DNA of 64,000 nt from Sphingobacteriales bacterium 50-39 (GTDB lineage Bacteria; Bacteroidota; Bacteroidia; Chitinophagales; Chitinophagaceae), in NCBI GenBank assembly GCA_001898505.1, contig MKTZ01000008.1, positions 124,001 through 188,000 on the forward strand. The letters run 5' to 3'. Shown here piece by piece: positions 1 to 8,755 of this stretch (positions are counted from its first letter, which is position 1; every line of letters begins with the position of its first letter). The notes under the pieces were generated by a model, which was given only the letters and a program-made list of their open reading frames with translations, made no database searches and was not told where the DNA came from. The translations under genes were made by a program, and so were the position numbers.

Positions 1-696
1 CCTGTAGACGCTGTTGTCGAAGACTTTTACGGAAGCGCCCAATGCCAGGGCCGCACGGGCTGCAAACTCTCCTACGATGCCTGCTCCCAGGATAATGACC
101 TTGGTGGGAGGGATGCCGGATATACCGCCCAGCAATACGCCTTTACCATGGTTGGCCGAGCTGAGATACTGTCCTGCTACCAGCATGACTGCGCTGCCCG
201 CGATCTCGCTCATGCTTCGTACGATGGGGTAGGTCCCGCTGTCGTCTTTGAGGTTTTCGAAGGAGATGCCTGTTATCCGCTTGTCCATCATCTTCTGGAG
301 GAGTTCAGCCTTCATGGCTGACAGATGGATGGGCGAAATAACGATCTGGTTCATTTGCAGCAGGGGCAGGTCCCCTTCAATGACCGGGGCGCTTTTTACC
401 AGGATAGGGGCCTTGAAGACCTCGCTCTTGTCATATACGATCCTGGCGCCCGCCTCGCTGTAATCCTTGTCTCTATAGTGGGATGCCTCGCCGGCATTAT
501 GTTCGATGATCACGTCGTGTCCATTGCTCACCAATACGCCTACTGCGTCCGGTGTAAGGGCTATACGGTTTTCCTGAAAGGCGACTTCTTTGGGAATGCC
601 AATATGCAGGGGCACGCCTTTCGGCTTCACATCCAGGGTCTCTTCCAAAGTTTCGTAACTGAAGGAGGTGCTGATTATCGGTTTTTGTTGAGACAT
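1..696 (-). CDS. ald: Alanine dehydrogenase, N-terminal part (runs off the left edge)
   Basis: The reverse strand from the ATG at 696 reads open to the edge (232 codons). It begins MSQQKPIISTSFSYETLEET and continues with a PNT-type N-terminal domain (GIPKEVAFQENRIALTPDAV), followed by the start of the Rossmann domain (VIILGAGIVGEFAARAALALG). This is the family of alanine dehydrogenase and NAD(P) transhydrogenase alpha subunit, which interconverts L-alanine and pyruvate plus ammonia with NAD. The N-terminal extension before GIPKE is typical of Bacteroidota alanine dehydrogenases. The C-terminus is outside the window, so length and the remaining active-site residues cannot be checked. The gene lies 19 bp downstream of tsaE on the same strand. 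Confidence 0.85.
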   Translation of the reverse strand, partial: MSQQKPIISTSFSYETLEETLDVKPKGVPLHIGIPKEVAFQENRIALTPDAVGVLVSNGHDVIIEHNAGEASHYRDKDYSEAGARIVYDKSEVFKAPILVKSAPVIEGDLPLLQMNQIVISPIHLSAMKAELLQKMMDKRITGISFENLKDDSGTYPIVRSMSEIAGSAVMLVAGQYLSSANHGKGVLLGGISGIPPTKVIILGAGIVGEFAARAALALGASVKVFDNSVYR

Positions 697-715
697 GTGC
701 CCGTCAAATTACAAT

Positions 716-1120
716 TTAAAATTGGATTTTACGTGTCAGGGGGTCGATGGTTTCGATCTTTATCTCTATCGTCTCCGGCGGAAAGATACCCGGGGCTCTT
801 TCCGGCCATTCCACCAGGCAAAGCTGTCCGCTGTAAAGGACGTCCTCTACCCCCGCCCGGAGCGCTTCTTCTTCGTCCCGTAGCCGGTAAAGATCGATAT
901 GGTAGATCTTACCTCCCGGATAGCTGTACTCATTGATGATGGAAAAAGTGGGGCTGCCTACCGTGTCGGTGACCCCTTTGATGGAACACAATGCATGGAT
1001 AAAGGTCGTCTTTCCTGCCCCCATGCTACCATGAAAGGCGAAGACTTTTTGCGAGGGCCACTGCTGCCAGAACTTCTCAGCTGCAGGCAGAATGTCCTGC
1101 AAACTAAAACAAATCTCCAT
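716..1120 (-). CDS. tsaE: tRNA threonylcarbamoyladenosine biosynthesis ATPase TsaE
   Basis: A 134-aa protein with a Walker A loop (GSMGAGKTT, residues 31-39), a GSPTFSIINEY segment and an HIDLYRL motif followed by acidic residues, all characteristic of TsaE (YjeE/UPF0079). TsaE works with TsaB and TsaD to make the t6A37 modification on ANN-decoding tRNAs. The length is normal for the family. Its ATG is only 26 bp from the divergent P-type ATPase start, and a promoter-like element sits within those bases. It is followed by ald on the same strand. Confidence 0.93.
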   Translation of the reverse strand: MEICFSLQDILPAAEKFWQQWPSQKVFAFHGSMGAGKTTFIHALCSIKGVTDTVGSPTFSIINEYSYPGGKIYHIDLYRLRDEEEALRAGVEDVLYSGQLCLVEWPERAPGIFPPETIEIKIETIDPLTRKIQF

Positions 1121-1124
1121 GCTG

Positions 1125-1155
1125 TAAATTTAGCTTAGTTTGCGGTATGGCCCAA
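1125..1155 (-). promoter_or_regulatory. Candidate Bacteroidota promoter for tsaE, apparently leaderless
   Basis: On the minus strand TAAATTTA (1132-1125) matches the Bacteroidota -7 consensus TAnnTTTG except at the last base. A TTG (1155-1153) lies 20 nt upstream, the usual -33 spacing. The first T of the -7 element is 12 nt from the A of the ATG, so transcription would begin at or next to the start codon. The -33 TTG falls inside codons 3-4 of the divergent ATPase gene. Confidence 0.45.
1135..1142 (+). promoter_or_regulatory. Candidate -7 element for the P-type ATPase gene
   Basis: TTAGTTTG resembles TAnnTTTG and starts exactly 12 nt before the ATG at 1147. No good -33 TTG is visible at 19-21 nt upstream, so this is weaker than the tsaE element that shares the 26-bp gap. 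Confidence 0.3.
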
Positions 1156-3027
1156 CAATCCATGAACAGGCATTTGCGATTTTTTCTGCTATGCGCGCCT
1201 TTTACGGGGGTGCTCACACTAGGTGGCGCCATAGATTGGCTCAAGAGTGGCCTGGTACAATTGGTCTTTTGCCTGCCTGTCTATATCGTCGGCATGCATT
1301 TCTTTGGGCGTAGCGCTCTGAAAAGTATCCGCAAGGGGCGGCCCAATATGAATGTGCTCATTGCCGTGGGGGCAACCGCAGCCTTCGTCTATAGCCTGGT
1401 CGGTACTTTTCTGGCGCCATTGCCTTATCAGTTCTATGAGACGACCGCCGCCATTATTACCATTGTATTTTTTGGATATTGGTTGGAAGATATTTCTGTT
1501 CAAAGCACGCAAAGAGCTCTGGATGCTCTTGTCCGGAGTGAGAAGACCATGGCCCATATGGTGGCCTATGACGACCATCAGCAGGAGATGGTGTTCCCGG
1601 TCGAGAATACCCAGCTACGCAGCGGGGATCTGATCCTGATCCGGGACGGAGAGATGGTGCCTGCCGATGCAAAGGTGCTATGGGGTGAGGCGACTGCCAA
1701 CGAAGCTATTCTCACCGGGGAAAGTCTTCCCGTGGAAAAAAAGGTCAGGGATTTTCTCGTTGGGGGTAGTATCCTGGCATCCGGCACTGTAAGGGCTCAG
1801 GTGGTGGCGGCTGCCGGCGACTCCGTCCTGGCGGGTATTGTAGCCATGGTGCGAAAGGCGCAGTCGGAGAAGCCTCCTGTTCAACGGCTGGCAGACAGGA
1901 TCAGCGGCGTATTTGTCCCCGTGGTGTTGGGATTGGCCCTGCTGACGCTGGTGGTGAGCTATATCATTCTGCGGGACTTTACTCCTTCTCTCATGCAGGC
2001 CATTGCCGTCCTGGTCATTGCCTGTCCCTGTGCCATGGGATTGGCCACGCCCGCCGCCATTGCCGTGGGGCTGGGGCGTGCTGCCCGACAGGGGATACTT
2101 TTTCGCCGGGCTGCGGGTTTGGAATCTTTTAAAGACATCTGCCAGATAGCGTTCGATAAGACGGGAACTTTGACCACCGGTGAGTTTTCCATTGTGCGAT
2201 GGGAGGTGACTGCTCCCGACGTCAGCGAGGAGGAATTCCGACGGATAGCCTTTTCTTTGGAGAAATACTCTAATCATCCTATTGCCCGGAGTATTGCCCG
2301 TGCCTGGAAGGTAAAAGGCGATGTCCGGTGGGCCCGGATCGAGGAGATAAAGGGGGTTGGTATGAGAGCTGAGACAAAGGCGGGGGATGTATATGAGGCG
2401 GGATCCTATAGAATGCCGGGGGTTGGGGAGGATGGGAGTCATAACGTGTATATCGCCCGTAATGGTAGTTTGCTGGGCTGGATCGATGTGGAAGATACCG
2501 TTCGTCCCGAGGCGGCCGAGGTCATTGGCTGGCTTCGCCAAAAGGGTATTCGGACCATACTGCTCAGCGGAGATAAAAAAGAGGCCTGCCGCCGGCTGGC
2601 AGGGGCCCTTGGAATAGATGAGGTATTTGCGGAGCAATCACCGGAGGACAAGCTGAAAAAGGTTGCGGAGCTGAGTGCTTCTGTGCCTACCGCCCTGGTG
2701 GGGGATGGGATCAACGATGCTCCTGCGTTGGCCAAAGCCACCGTAGGCATTGCCATGGGGGACGCCTCTCAGCTGGCGCTGCAGACCGCCGATGTGGTGC
2801 TGATGAACCATGGTCTTCGTCGTCTGCCTGCTGCCCTGAAGCTGGGACGATATACGTTCTCCACCATCCGTCAGAACCTTTTCTGGGCTTTTTCTTATAA
2901 CATCGTAGCCATCCCGGTGGCTGCCATGGGTGTGCTAAGCCCTGGTGCGGCCGCCGTGGCAATGGGGCTTAGCGATGTGGTGCTTGCCGTCAATTCTTTA
3001 CGTCTCTTTGTAAAAAAACTCTCTTAG
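1147..3027 (+). CDS. P1B-type heavy-metal (copper-like) transporting ATPase without N-terminal metal-binding domain
   Basis: A 626-aa P-type ATPase. It has the membrane CPC motif (C293-P-C295), the phosphorylation loop DKTGT (D337), a TGES-type actuator motif (LTGESLPVEKK), the P1B-specific HP dipeptide (YSNHPIARS) and the hinge GDGINDAPAL. CPC and the TM7 YN pair point to the Cu+/Ag+ exporter group CopA. Two things differ from textbook CopA: there is no N-terminal HMA domain (the first membrane segment starts near residue 10), and the TM8 motif reads MGLSD (606-610) where Cu+ pumps usually have MxxSS. Substrate is therefore copper-like but not certain. RecQ follows after 10 bp. Confidence 0.9.
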   Translation: MAQQSMNRHLRFFLLCAPFTGVLTLGGAIDWLKSGLVQLVFCLPVYIVGMHFFGRSALKSIRKGRPNMNVLIAVGATAAFVYSLVGTFLAPLPYQFYETTAAIITIVFFGYWLEDISVQSTQRALDALVRSEKTMAHMVAYDDHQQEMVFPVENTQLRSGDLILIRDGEMVPADAKVLWGEATANEAILTGESLPVEKKVRDFLVGGSILASGTVRAQVVAAAGDSVLAGIVAMVRKAQSEKPPVQRLADRISGVFVPVVLGLALLTLVVSYIILRDFTPSLMQAIAVLVIACPCAMGLATPAAIAVGLGRAARQGILFRRAAGLESFKDICQIAFDKTGTLTTGEFSIVRWEVTAPDVSEEEFRRIAFSLEKYSNHPIARSIARAWKVKGDVRWARIEEIKGVGMRAETKAGDVYEAGSYRMPGVGEDGSHNVYIARNGSLLGWIDVEDTVRPEAAEVIGWLRQKGIRTILLSGDKKEACRRLAGALGIDEVFAEQSPEDKLKKVAELSASVPTALVGDGINDAPALAKATVGIAMGDASQLALQTADVVLMNHGLRRLPAALKLGRYTFSTIRQNLFWAFSYNIVAIPVAAMGVLSPGAAAVAMGLSDVVLAVNSLRLFVKKLS

Positions 3028-3037
3028 CTTAGAGTAT

Positions 3038-4756
3038 ATGGGTCAGACACCAAGGGAAATATTAAAGCAATATTGGAATCACGACGCATTCCGCCCGTTG
3101 CAGGAAGATATTATCCAATCCGTGCTGGCGGGAAAGGACACAGTGGCCCTTCTGCCTACGGGCGGAGGAAAATCGCTTTGCTTCCAGGTGCCTGCCATGG
3201 CAAAGCCGGGTCTTTGCCTGGTGGTGAGCCCTCTCATCTCGCTGATGAAGGACCAGACCGACCGGCTCCGCCGTAAAGGCATTACTGCTTTTGCCCTGTA
3301 TGCGGGCATGTCCCGGAAGGATGTCCTCAATATCCTAAAGGTGGCAGGTGACAGCAACTGTAAATTCCTCTATGTATCGCCTGAGCGGCTGGAGACAGCT
3401 ATGTTTCTGGAAAATCTTCCTTCGCTGTCCATCAACCTCATTGCCGTAGACGAAGCGCATTGCGTGTCACAGTGGGGGTATGATTTCCGTCCGCCTTATT
3501 TGCGTATTGCCGCCTTGCGGGAAGTCGTAGATGCGCCTGTATTGGCGCTCACTGCCTCCGCCACCCCGGAAGTAATGGAGGATATTACCGACAAGCTGCA
3601 GCTGAGACAACCGGCGGTGTTCCGCGGCCCCTTCACCCGCGCCAATCTATCCTACAGCTATTTTTCAACCGAAGCTAAAGTCCAAAAGGCAGCGGATATC
3701 CTGCAGAAAGTACCCGGTAGCAGTATCATCTACTGCAATACCCGCCGTGCTGCCCGGGAGATCGCCGAGCAGCTCAACAGACTAAGCATACCTGCCGGCG
3801 CCTATCATGCGGGTCTTGCCCGCGAGGAGAGGAATGCCTTACAGGACGCATGGTTAAAGGATCGTCAGCGTGTCATTGTGGCCACGAATGCATTTGGAAT
3901 GGGTATCGACAAGCCCGATGTAAAGACCGTCATTCATTTTCATCCTCCCGAGTCGGTGGAAAATTATTACCAGGAGGCCGGTCGGGCAGGGCGGGATGGC
4001 GCAAAGGCTTATGCTATCCTGCTGTGCGATGGGCAGGATCGTGCCCGTCTGAAAGCATTGCCCGATGTCCGATATCCCTCGATAGAGAAGATACGACCCG
4101 TGTACCAGCAATTGATGAATTTTTTGCAGCTGCCTGTAGACAGCGGAGAGGGGAATTATTATGATTTCGACCTGGGGCGATTTACAGAAGCTTTTTCCAT
4201 CGACACGACCACCACCCTGAATGTGATAAAAGCGTTGGAGCAGGAAGGGTTGATGAGCTTTCAGCAACAGGTATTTTTGCCTTCATCGCTCCGGTTTACC
4301 ACCGCCAAGCAAGTGCTCTATGATTTCGAGCATGATCATCCCGCCCTGCAGCCCTTGATCCACGCGCTGCTGCGTACGTATGAGGGTATATTCGACCGGC
4401 CTACGCCTATCAAGGAGAAGCAACTGGCTTTTTTGACAGGGAAAGATGCTTTGCAGGTGACGAAGGACCTGGTAGAGCTACAGGCCTATCACCTGATAGA
4501 CTATACGCCGCAGAAAGATACCCCGCAGGTGTACGTCTCGCGTGGGCGTCCAGCGGCGGAAGAACTGTATATCGACCCCGTGGGTCACCGGCTGCGAAAA
4601 GAGCAGTATGCGGCACGGATACATTCCATCGTACGGTATATGGAATTGTCGCTTGAATGCAGGAGCCGCTGGCTTGCCAGTTATTTTGGGGACAAGGAGG
4701 CAAAGGACTGCGGTATTTGTGATAATTGCAGACGCGCGGGGAGAAAGGCCGGATAA
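3038..4756 (+). CDS. recQ: RecQ-family ATP-dependent DNA helicase, short form without HRDC
   Basis: A 572-aa superfamily 2 helicase. Motif I is PTGGGKSLCFQVPA, motif II is DEAHCVSQWGYDFRPPY with the RecQ aromatic-rich loop, and motif VI is QEAGRAGRDG. The RecQ C-terminal zinc cysteines sit at the very end (CRSRW then CGICDNC). RecQ unwinds DNA 3' to 5' in repair and recombination. The protein stops shortly after the zinc site, so the HRDC domain found in E. coli RecQ is absent. Many Bacteroidota have both a long and a short RecQ, and this is the short type. It converges with the HerA-like gene, with 6 bp between stop codons. Confidence 0.93.
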   Translation: MGQTPREILKQYWNHDAFRPLQEDIIQSVLAGKDTVALLPTGGGKSLCFQVPAMAKPGLCLVVSPLISLMKDQTDRLRRKGITAFALYAGMSRKDVLNILKVAGDSNCKFLYVSPERLETAMFLENLPSLSINLIAVDEAHCVSQWGYDFRPPYLRIAALREVVDAPVLALTASATPEVMEDITDKLQLRQPAVFRGPFTRANLSYSYFSTEAKVQKAADILQKVPGSSIIYCNTRRAAREIAEQLNRLSIPAGAYHAGLAREERNALQDAWLKDRQRVIVATNAFGMGIDKPDVKTVIHFHPPESVENYYQEAGRAGRDGAKAYAILLCDGQDRARLKALPDVRYPSIEKIRPVYQQLMNFLQLPVDSGEGNYYDFDLGRFTEAFSIDTTTTLNVIKALEQEGLMSFQQQVFLPSSLRFTTAKQVLYDFEHDHPALQPLIHALLRTYEGIFDRPTPIKEKQLAFLTGKDALQVTKDLVELQAYHLIDYTPQKDTPQVYVSRGRPAAEELYIDPVGHRLRKEQYAARIHSIVRYMELSLECRSRWLASYFGDKEAKDCGICDNCRRAGRKAG

Positions 4757-4762
4757 ACCATT

Positions 4763-6295
4763 CTATCTCCGGCTGCGTCCTCCCAATCCCAGGGCGCCTA
4801 AGAGACTGCGGGTAATGACGCTGGCCGCTGTTCGCTCTATCTGCCTGACGGCAGGGTTTTCCAGGAGTTTGTCCAACGTGCTTTTTTCCTGCTTCACGGG
4901 TTTGGAGCCGTCGCCAGGGGCGCCGCCGCCTCCTTTTGCAGCTTCTTCCAGCTTGGCCGTGAGGATCTCGTAGGCGCTCTGGCTGTCGATGGTCTCACTG
5001 TATTTTGCTACCAGTTTGGATTTGCCGGTGATACTGTCAATCTCGGCGGGCTGCAGGATATCCATGCGGCTGCGGGGTGAGCAAAGCATGCAATGCACCA
5101 GGGGGGTAGGGATACCTTTTTCGTTGAGGAGCGTTACAAAAGCTTCACCGATGCCTAATTGCGTAATGAGGTCTTCGGTCTTATAAAAATCAGATTCGGG
5201 ATAGTTTTCGGCGGCCTGTTTGATTGATTTTCTGTCGGCTGCTGTAAAGGCGCGCAGTGCATGCTGTACTTTCAGACCTAGCTGTGCGAGTACCCCGGCG
5301 GGTACGTCCGTAGGATTTTGGGTACAGAAAAAGACGCCCACCCCCTTGCTGCGGATGAGCTTGATGATGGTAAGTATCTGTTGCAAAAGGGCATCCCCGG
5401 CTTCCTGGAAGACAAGATGTGCCTCGTCGATGAAGAGCACCAGTTTGGGCTTGTCCGGATCGCCTTCTTCCGGGCAGGTGGCATACAATTCCGCCAGCAT
5501 TTGGAGCATAAAGGTCGAGAAGAGCTTGGGCCTGTCCTGGAGGTCTGTCACCCGAAGAATATTGATCATGCCCCGGCCATCGTCCGAGATACGCATGAGA
5601 TCGTCTACTTCAAAGCTTTTCTCTCCAAAAAAAGGATCGGCGCCCTGCTGTTGCAGCTCGATGACCTTTCTCAGGATCGTACCCGTGGAGCTGGTAGCGA
5701 TCTTTCCATACGCCTTTTCGATCTCGGCCTTTCCTTCATTGCTGACATATTGCAATACTTTGATAAAATCTTTCAGGTCCAGCAGCGGCAGCTTGTTGTC
5801 ATCGCAAAATTTGAATATCAGCGCTACGACACTTTCCTGCGTGTCGTTGAGACCCAGTATCCTCGAAAGCAGTACGGGACCAAACTCGCTGACCGTGGCC
5901 CGCAGGTGGACACCTTTCTCTTTGCTCAGGGAAAGGAACTCTACCGGATAGGCGGCCGGTTTGTATTCGATGCCCATTAGCTTATAGCGTTCGGCTATCT
6001 TATCATTGGACGTTCCGGCTGCTGCCAGACCACTGAGGTCGCCCTTGATGTCCATCAGGATCACCGGGATACTGGCGTCGCTTAAAGCTTCGCTGATCAT
6101 CTGCAGGGTCTTGGTCTTACCTGTACCCGTGGCCCCTGCGATCAGGCCATGGCGGTTCATCGTCCGGAGGGGAAGGTAAACGTCGGCGCCGGTGACGGCA
6201 TGACCATCCAGCATGCCAATGCCCAGATGAATCGAGTCGCCTTTAAAGGTATAGCCAGCCTTGATAGCCTGTTGGAAAGTATCGGTATTTGACAT
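4763..6295 (-). CDS. HerA-like ATPase of the DUF853/YjgR type
   Basis: A 510-aa ATPase with Walker A GATGTGKT (54-61) and a hydrophobic Walker B strand ending in DEAH (LVLFIDEAHLVF), followed by the IRSKGVGVFFCTQNPTDVP segment typical of the DUF853 (YjgR) branch of the HerA/FtsK superfamily. These are cytoplasmic P-loop ATPases of unclear biological role; DNA-translocase or helicase activity is inferred only from HerA homology. The C-terminal 60 residues are low-complexity, then helical. It is third in a same-strand run behind the HD hydrolase and lpxD (35-bp gap). Confidence 0.85.
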   Translation of the reverse strand: MSNTDTFQQAIKAGYTFKGDSIHLGIGMLDGHAVTGADVYLPLRTMNRHGLIAGATGTGKTKTLQMISEALSDASIPVILMDIKGDLSGLAAAGTSNDKIAERYKLMGIEYKPAAYPVEFLSLSKEKGVHLRATVSEFGPVLLSRILGLNDTQESVVALIFKFCDDNKLPLLDLKDFIKVLQYVSNEGKAEIEKAYGKIATSSTGTILRKVIELQQQGADPFFGEKSFEVDDLMRISDDGRGMINILRVTDLQDRPKLFSTFMLQMLAELYATCPEEGDPDKPKLVLFIDEAHLVFQEAGDALLQQILTIIKLIRSKGVGVFFCTQNPTDVPAGVLAQLGLKVQHALRAFTAADRKSIKQAAENYPESDFYKTEDLITQLGIGEAFVTLLNEKGIPTPLVHCMLCSPRSRMDILQPAEIDSITGKSKLVAKYSETIDSQSAYEILTAKLEEAAKGGGGAPGDGSKPVKQEKSTLDKLLENPAVRQIERTAASVITRSLLGALGLGGRSRR

Positions 6296-6330
6296 AGGTG
6301 TTAACTATTAGGAGCTTCCAATATAGTGCA

Positions 6331-7377
6331 TTACACCTTTTCCGCCAACAATTGTCTGACGAGCTCCTCCAGCTCTTTTAGTCTTTTTTCCAGCTCAGGA
6401 AGATTGCGGCTGAGCGCCTGGCTGCGAAGCGCGCTGGTATATTCAAAGGCCGGGCTGCCTGTGACGGCTCCGCCGGGGGTTTTGATAGATTTGGTGACGC
6501 CGCTTTGTGCGTTGATCCTGGCTCCGTCGGCGATCTGGACGTGACCGACGACACCGGCCTGTCCGCCTATCATCACCTGGTTGCCGATCTTGGTACTACC
6601 ACTGATCCCTGCCTGGGCGGCAATTACCGTGTGATGGCCTATTTCAACGTTGTGCGCTATTTGTATAAGATTATCCAATTTGGCGCCCGTCCTGATGATC
6701 GTGGAACCGATCGTGGCTCTGTCGATGGTGACATTGGCGCCTATCTCTACATAATCTTCCACTACGACATTGCCTATCTGCGGCACCTTTTTAAAGCTCC
6801 CATCCGTCTGTGGGGCAAAGCCGAAACCATCGCTGCCGATGATGGAGCCAGCGTGTATCGTCACGCCCGCGCCGACGCTGCAATCGTGGTAGATCGTTAC
6901 ACCCGGATGAAGGATAGTATTGTCGCCGACCTTTACGTTGTTGCCGACATAGACGTTGGGATATATCTTGACATTGTCGCCAACGACTGCCCCATCTCCG
7001 ATGTAGGCAAATGCGCCTATGAATGCTTTTTCTCCAACTTTGGCCGTTTTGGAAATATAGGAAGGCTCCTGGATGCCCGTGAGCTGCTGTTTTTCTATCT
7101 CCTGGTATTTTGCCAGCAGCACTGCAAAGGCGCTATAGGCATCGGGAACCCGGATCAATGTCGATGCTATCAGTTGTTTCAACTCAAGGCTGTCGTTGAT
7201 GATGATGACAGAGGCCGACGTGGTATATAAATGTTCTTCGTATTTCGGATTGGCGAGAAATGCGAGCTGGCCTTTTACCGCCTCTTCGATCCTTCCAAAT
7301 GACCCTACGGTAGCATTGGGGTCCCCCTCTACTTTACCATTGATGAGCATAGCTATTTGTGCGGCAGAAAAAGTCAT
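6331..7377 (-). CDS. lpxD: UDP-3-O-acylglucosamine N-acyltransferase LpxD
   Basis: A 348-aa protein. The N-terminal uridine-binding domain (MTFSAAQIAMLINGKVEGDP) is followed by a long left-handed beta-helix of hexapeptide repeats (VGDNVKIYPNVYVGNN and similar). The LpxD active-site region NLIQIAHNVEIGHHTVIAAQ includes the catalytic histidine, and GGQAGVVGHVQI follows. It transfers an R-3-hydroxyacyl chain to UDP-3-O-acylglucosamine in lipid A synthesis in the cytoplasm. Length is normal. Its ATG overlaps the stop of the HD hydrolase by 4 bp, so the two are translationally coupled; this order is common in Bacteroidota. Confidence 0.95.
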   Translation of the reverse strand: MTFSAAQIAMLINGKVEGDPNATVGSFGRIEEAVKGQLAFLANPKYEEHLYTTSASVIIINDSLELKQLIASTLIRVPDAYSAFAVLLAKYQEIEKQQLTGIQEPSYISKTAKVGEKAFIGAFAYIGDGAVVGDNVKIYPNVYVGNNVKVGDNTILHPGVTIYHDCSVGAGVTIHAGSIIGSDGFGFAPQTDGSFKKVPQIGNVVVEDYVEIGANVTIDRATIGSTIIRTGAKLDNLIQIAHNVEIGHHTVIAAQAGISGSTKIGNQVMIGGQAGVVGHVQIADGARINAQSGVTKSIKTPGGAVTGSPAFEYTSALRSQALSRNLPELEKRLKELEELVRQLLAEKV

Positions 7378-8606
7378 GGTATTGAATCAGTATTTAGGTA
7401 GCAAATATAAAATTTTTTTACAGGGCTGGCCAGGGTTTGCTGAATTAGTGCATTGTCTACCTGGGAAATATCTCTTACGTCTCCGTTCTTAAAGAGGATA
7501 TTGATCTTTTCGTCCGAGGGATCGTAGGTCGTATTCTCTGCCTGGCCGGTGAAGACGAGATAACCTGCTTCTTCCATGGATATGGATTCCTGGCGGCTGA
7601 CCTGTCTTCTCCATTCCGTTACGTGCTCGTCTCCGTAGGGGGTTGCCTGCAATCGAACTTTTAATAGTCGCCGGTCGATCAGACAACGGCACAACAAGGA
7701 CAACACTTTGTCGGAGTGAAAGGCCCAATGTTTTATAGCGCCCATGACATCATAATCATCCAGCAGACAGAATTTGTCCAGGTTTTTTTCAATAAAGGCC
7801 CGGTTGTCCGCACGGCCCAGAAAAAGATCCAATACCGGGGAGGATGAATCTACCCGCTGTCCCTTTTCCAATAGCTCCTTGACCCTTTCCAATATCCTGA
7901 CCAGCATTCTTTCGGCGCTAAGCACCGTCTTGTGAAGATAGACCTGCCAGTACATCAGCCGGCGGGATACGAGGAATTTTTCGATGGAATAGATGGCTTT
8001 TTCTTCCACCATCAGCTCCCCTTTGTGGACCGCCAGCATTTTCAATATCCTGTCATACCCGATAACTCCTTCCGAAACGCCCGTAAAAAAGCTATCTCTT
8101 GTCAGGTAGTCCATTCTGTCCGTATCCAGCTGACCTGACACTAGCTGGTGCAGATAGCGTTTGGGGTGGTCATTGGTAAATATACGGATGGCTGTATCCA
8201 GCTGTCCCTTGAACTGCCGGTTCAGGTCGTGCATGATGAGTATGGATATTTCTTCATGGGGCAGGTCCCGGATCAGGACATTTTCCAAAGCGTGGGAAAA
8301 AGGGCTATGTCCTATGTCATGCAATAATATGGCCACTTTGGCGCCCAGGTCTTCTTCATTGGAGATGGGGATACCTTTGCGCCGCAATTCGTCGAGTGCC
8401 TGGCACATAAGGTGATATGCCCCCAGGGAGTGATGCAGCCGGGTATGTACCGCGCCCGGGTAGACCAGGTGGGCAAAAGCCATCTGGTGTATGCGGCGAA
8501 GGCGTTGATAATAGGGATGGGCAATAATTGCCAGCAACAGGGGGTGGTCCAGGGTAATAAAACCATATACAGGATCGTTGATGATCTTGCGTGACAATTG
8601 AGCCAT
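7374..8606 (-). CDS. HD-domain phosphohydrolase (dGTPase/SAMHD1-like)
   Basis: A 410-aa protein with an HD-superfamily metal site: an early His in RLHHSLGAYHL, the HD pair in ILLHDIGHSPFSHALE, and a later Asp in QLDTDRMDYLTRDSFFTG. The layout matches the dGTP triphosphohydrolase/SAMHD1-like branch seen beside lpxD in many Bacteroidota. Nucleotide hydrolysis is the family expectation; the actual substrate cannot be read from sequence. The 3' end overlaps lpxD by 4 bp. Confidence 0.85.
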   Translation of the reverse strand: MAQLSRKIINDPVYGFITLDHPLLLAIIAHPYYQRLRRIHQMAFAHLVYPGAVHTRLHHSLGAYHLMCQALDELRRKGIPISNEEDLGAKVAILLHDIGHSPFSHALENVLIRDLPHEEISILIMHDLNRQFKGQLDTAIRIFTNDHPKRYLHQLVSGQLDTDRMDYLTRDSFFTGVSEGVIGYDRILKMLAVHKGELMVEEKAIYSIEKFLVSRRLMYWQVYLHKTVLSAERMLVRILERVKELLEKGQRVDSSSPVLDLFLGRADNRAFIEKNLDKFCLLDDYDVMGAIKHWAFHSDKVLSLLCRCLIDRRLLKVRLQATPYGDEHVTEWRRQVSRQESISMEEAGYLVFTGQAENTTYDPSDEKINILFKNGDVRDISQVDNALIQQTLASPVKKFYICYLNTDSIP

Positions 8607-8645
8607 TCTTGTTTGTGTTTTGTTAAAACAGTCTTAAACAATCTT

Positions 8646-8653
8646 CAAAGCTA
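8646..8653 (-). promoter_or_regulatory. Candidate -7 promoter element for the HD hydrolase-lpxD-herA run
   Basis: On the minus strand the sequence TAGCTTTG exactly fits TAnnTTTG, about 40 nt upstream of the ATG at 8606. I see no convincing -33 TTG at the normal distance. The 149-bp gap is shared with porX on the other strand. Confidence 0.4.
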
Positions 8654-8755
8654 CAAATACGGTACGGATAATATAAATTTACCTTTATGGCTCCCCGGCT
8701 GGCATTTGGTTTGCTTCGTAGGGGGCGCGATTAAGGCTAACCAAAAAATGAAACT

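Noticed and set aside
1678-2637. A 319-aa reverse-strand open frame inside the P-type ATPase gene
   Set aside because: It is antisense to a gene with all catalytic motifs, and its translation is Arg/Pro/Gly-rich with no recognisable domain.
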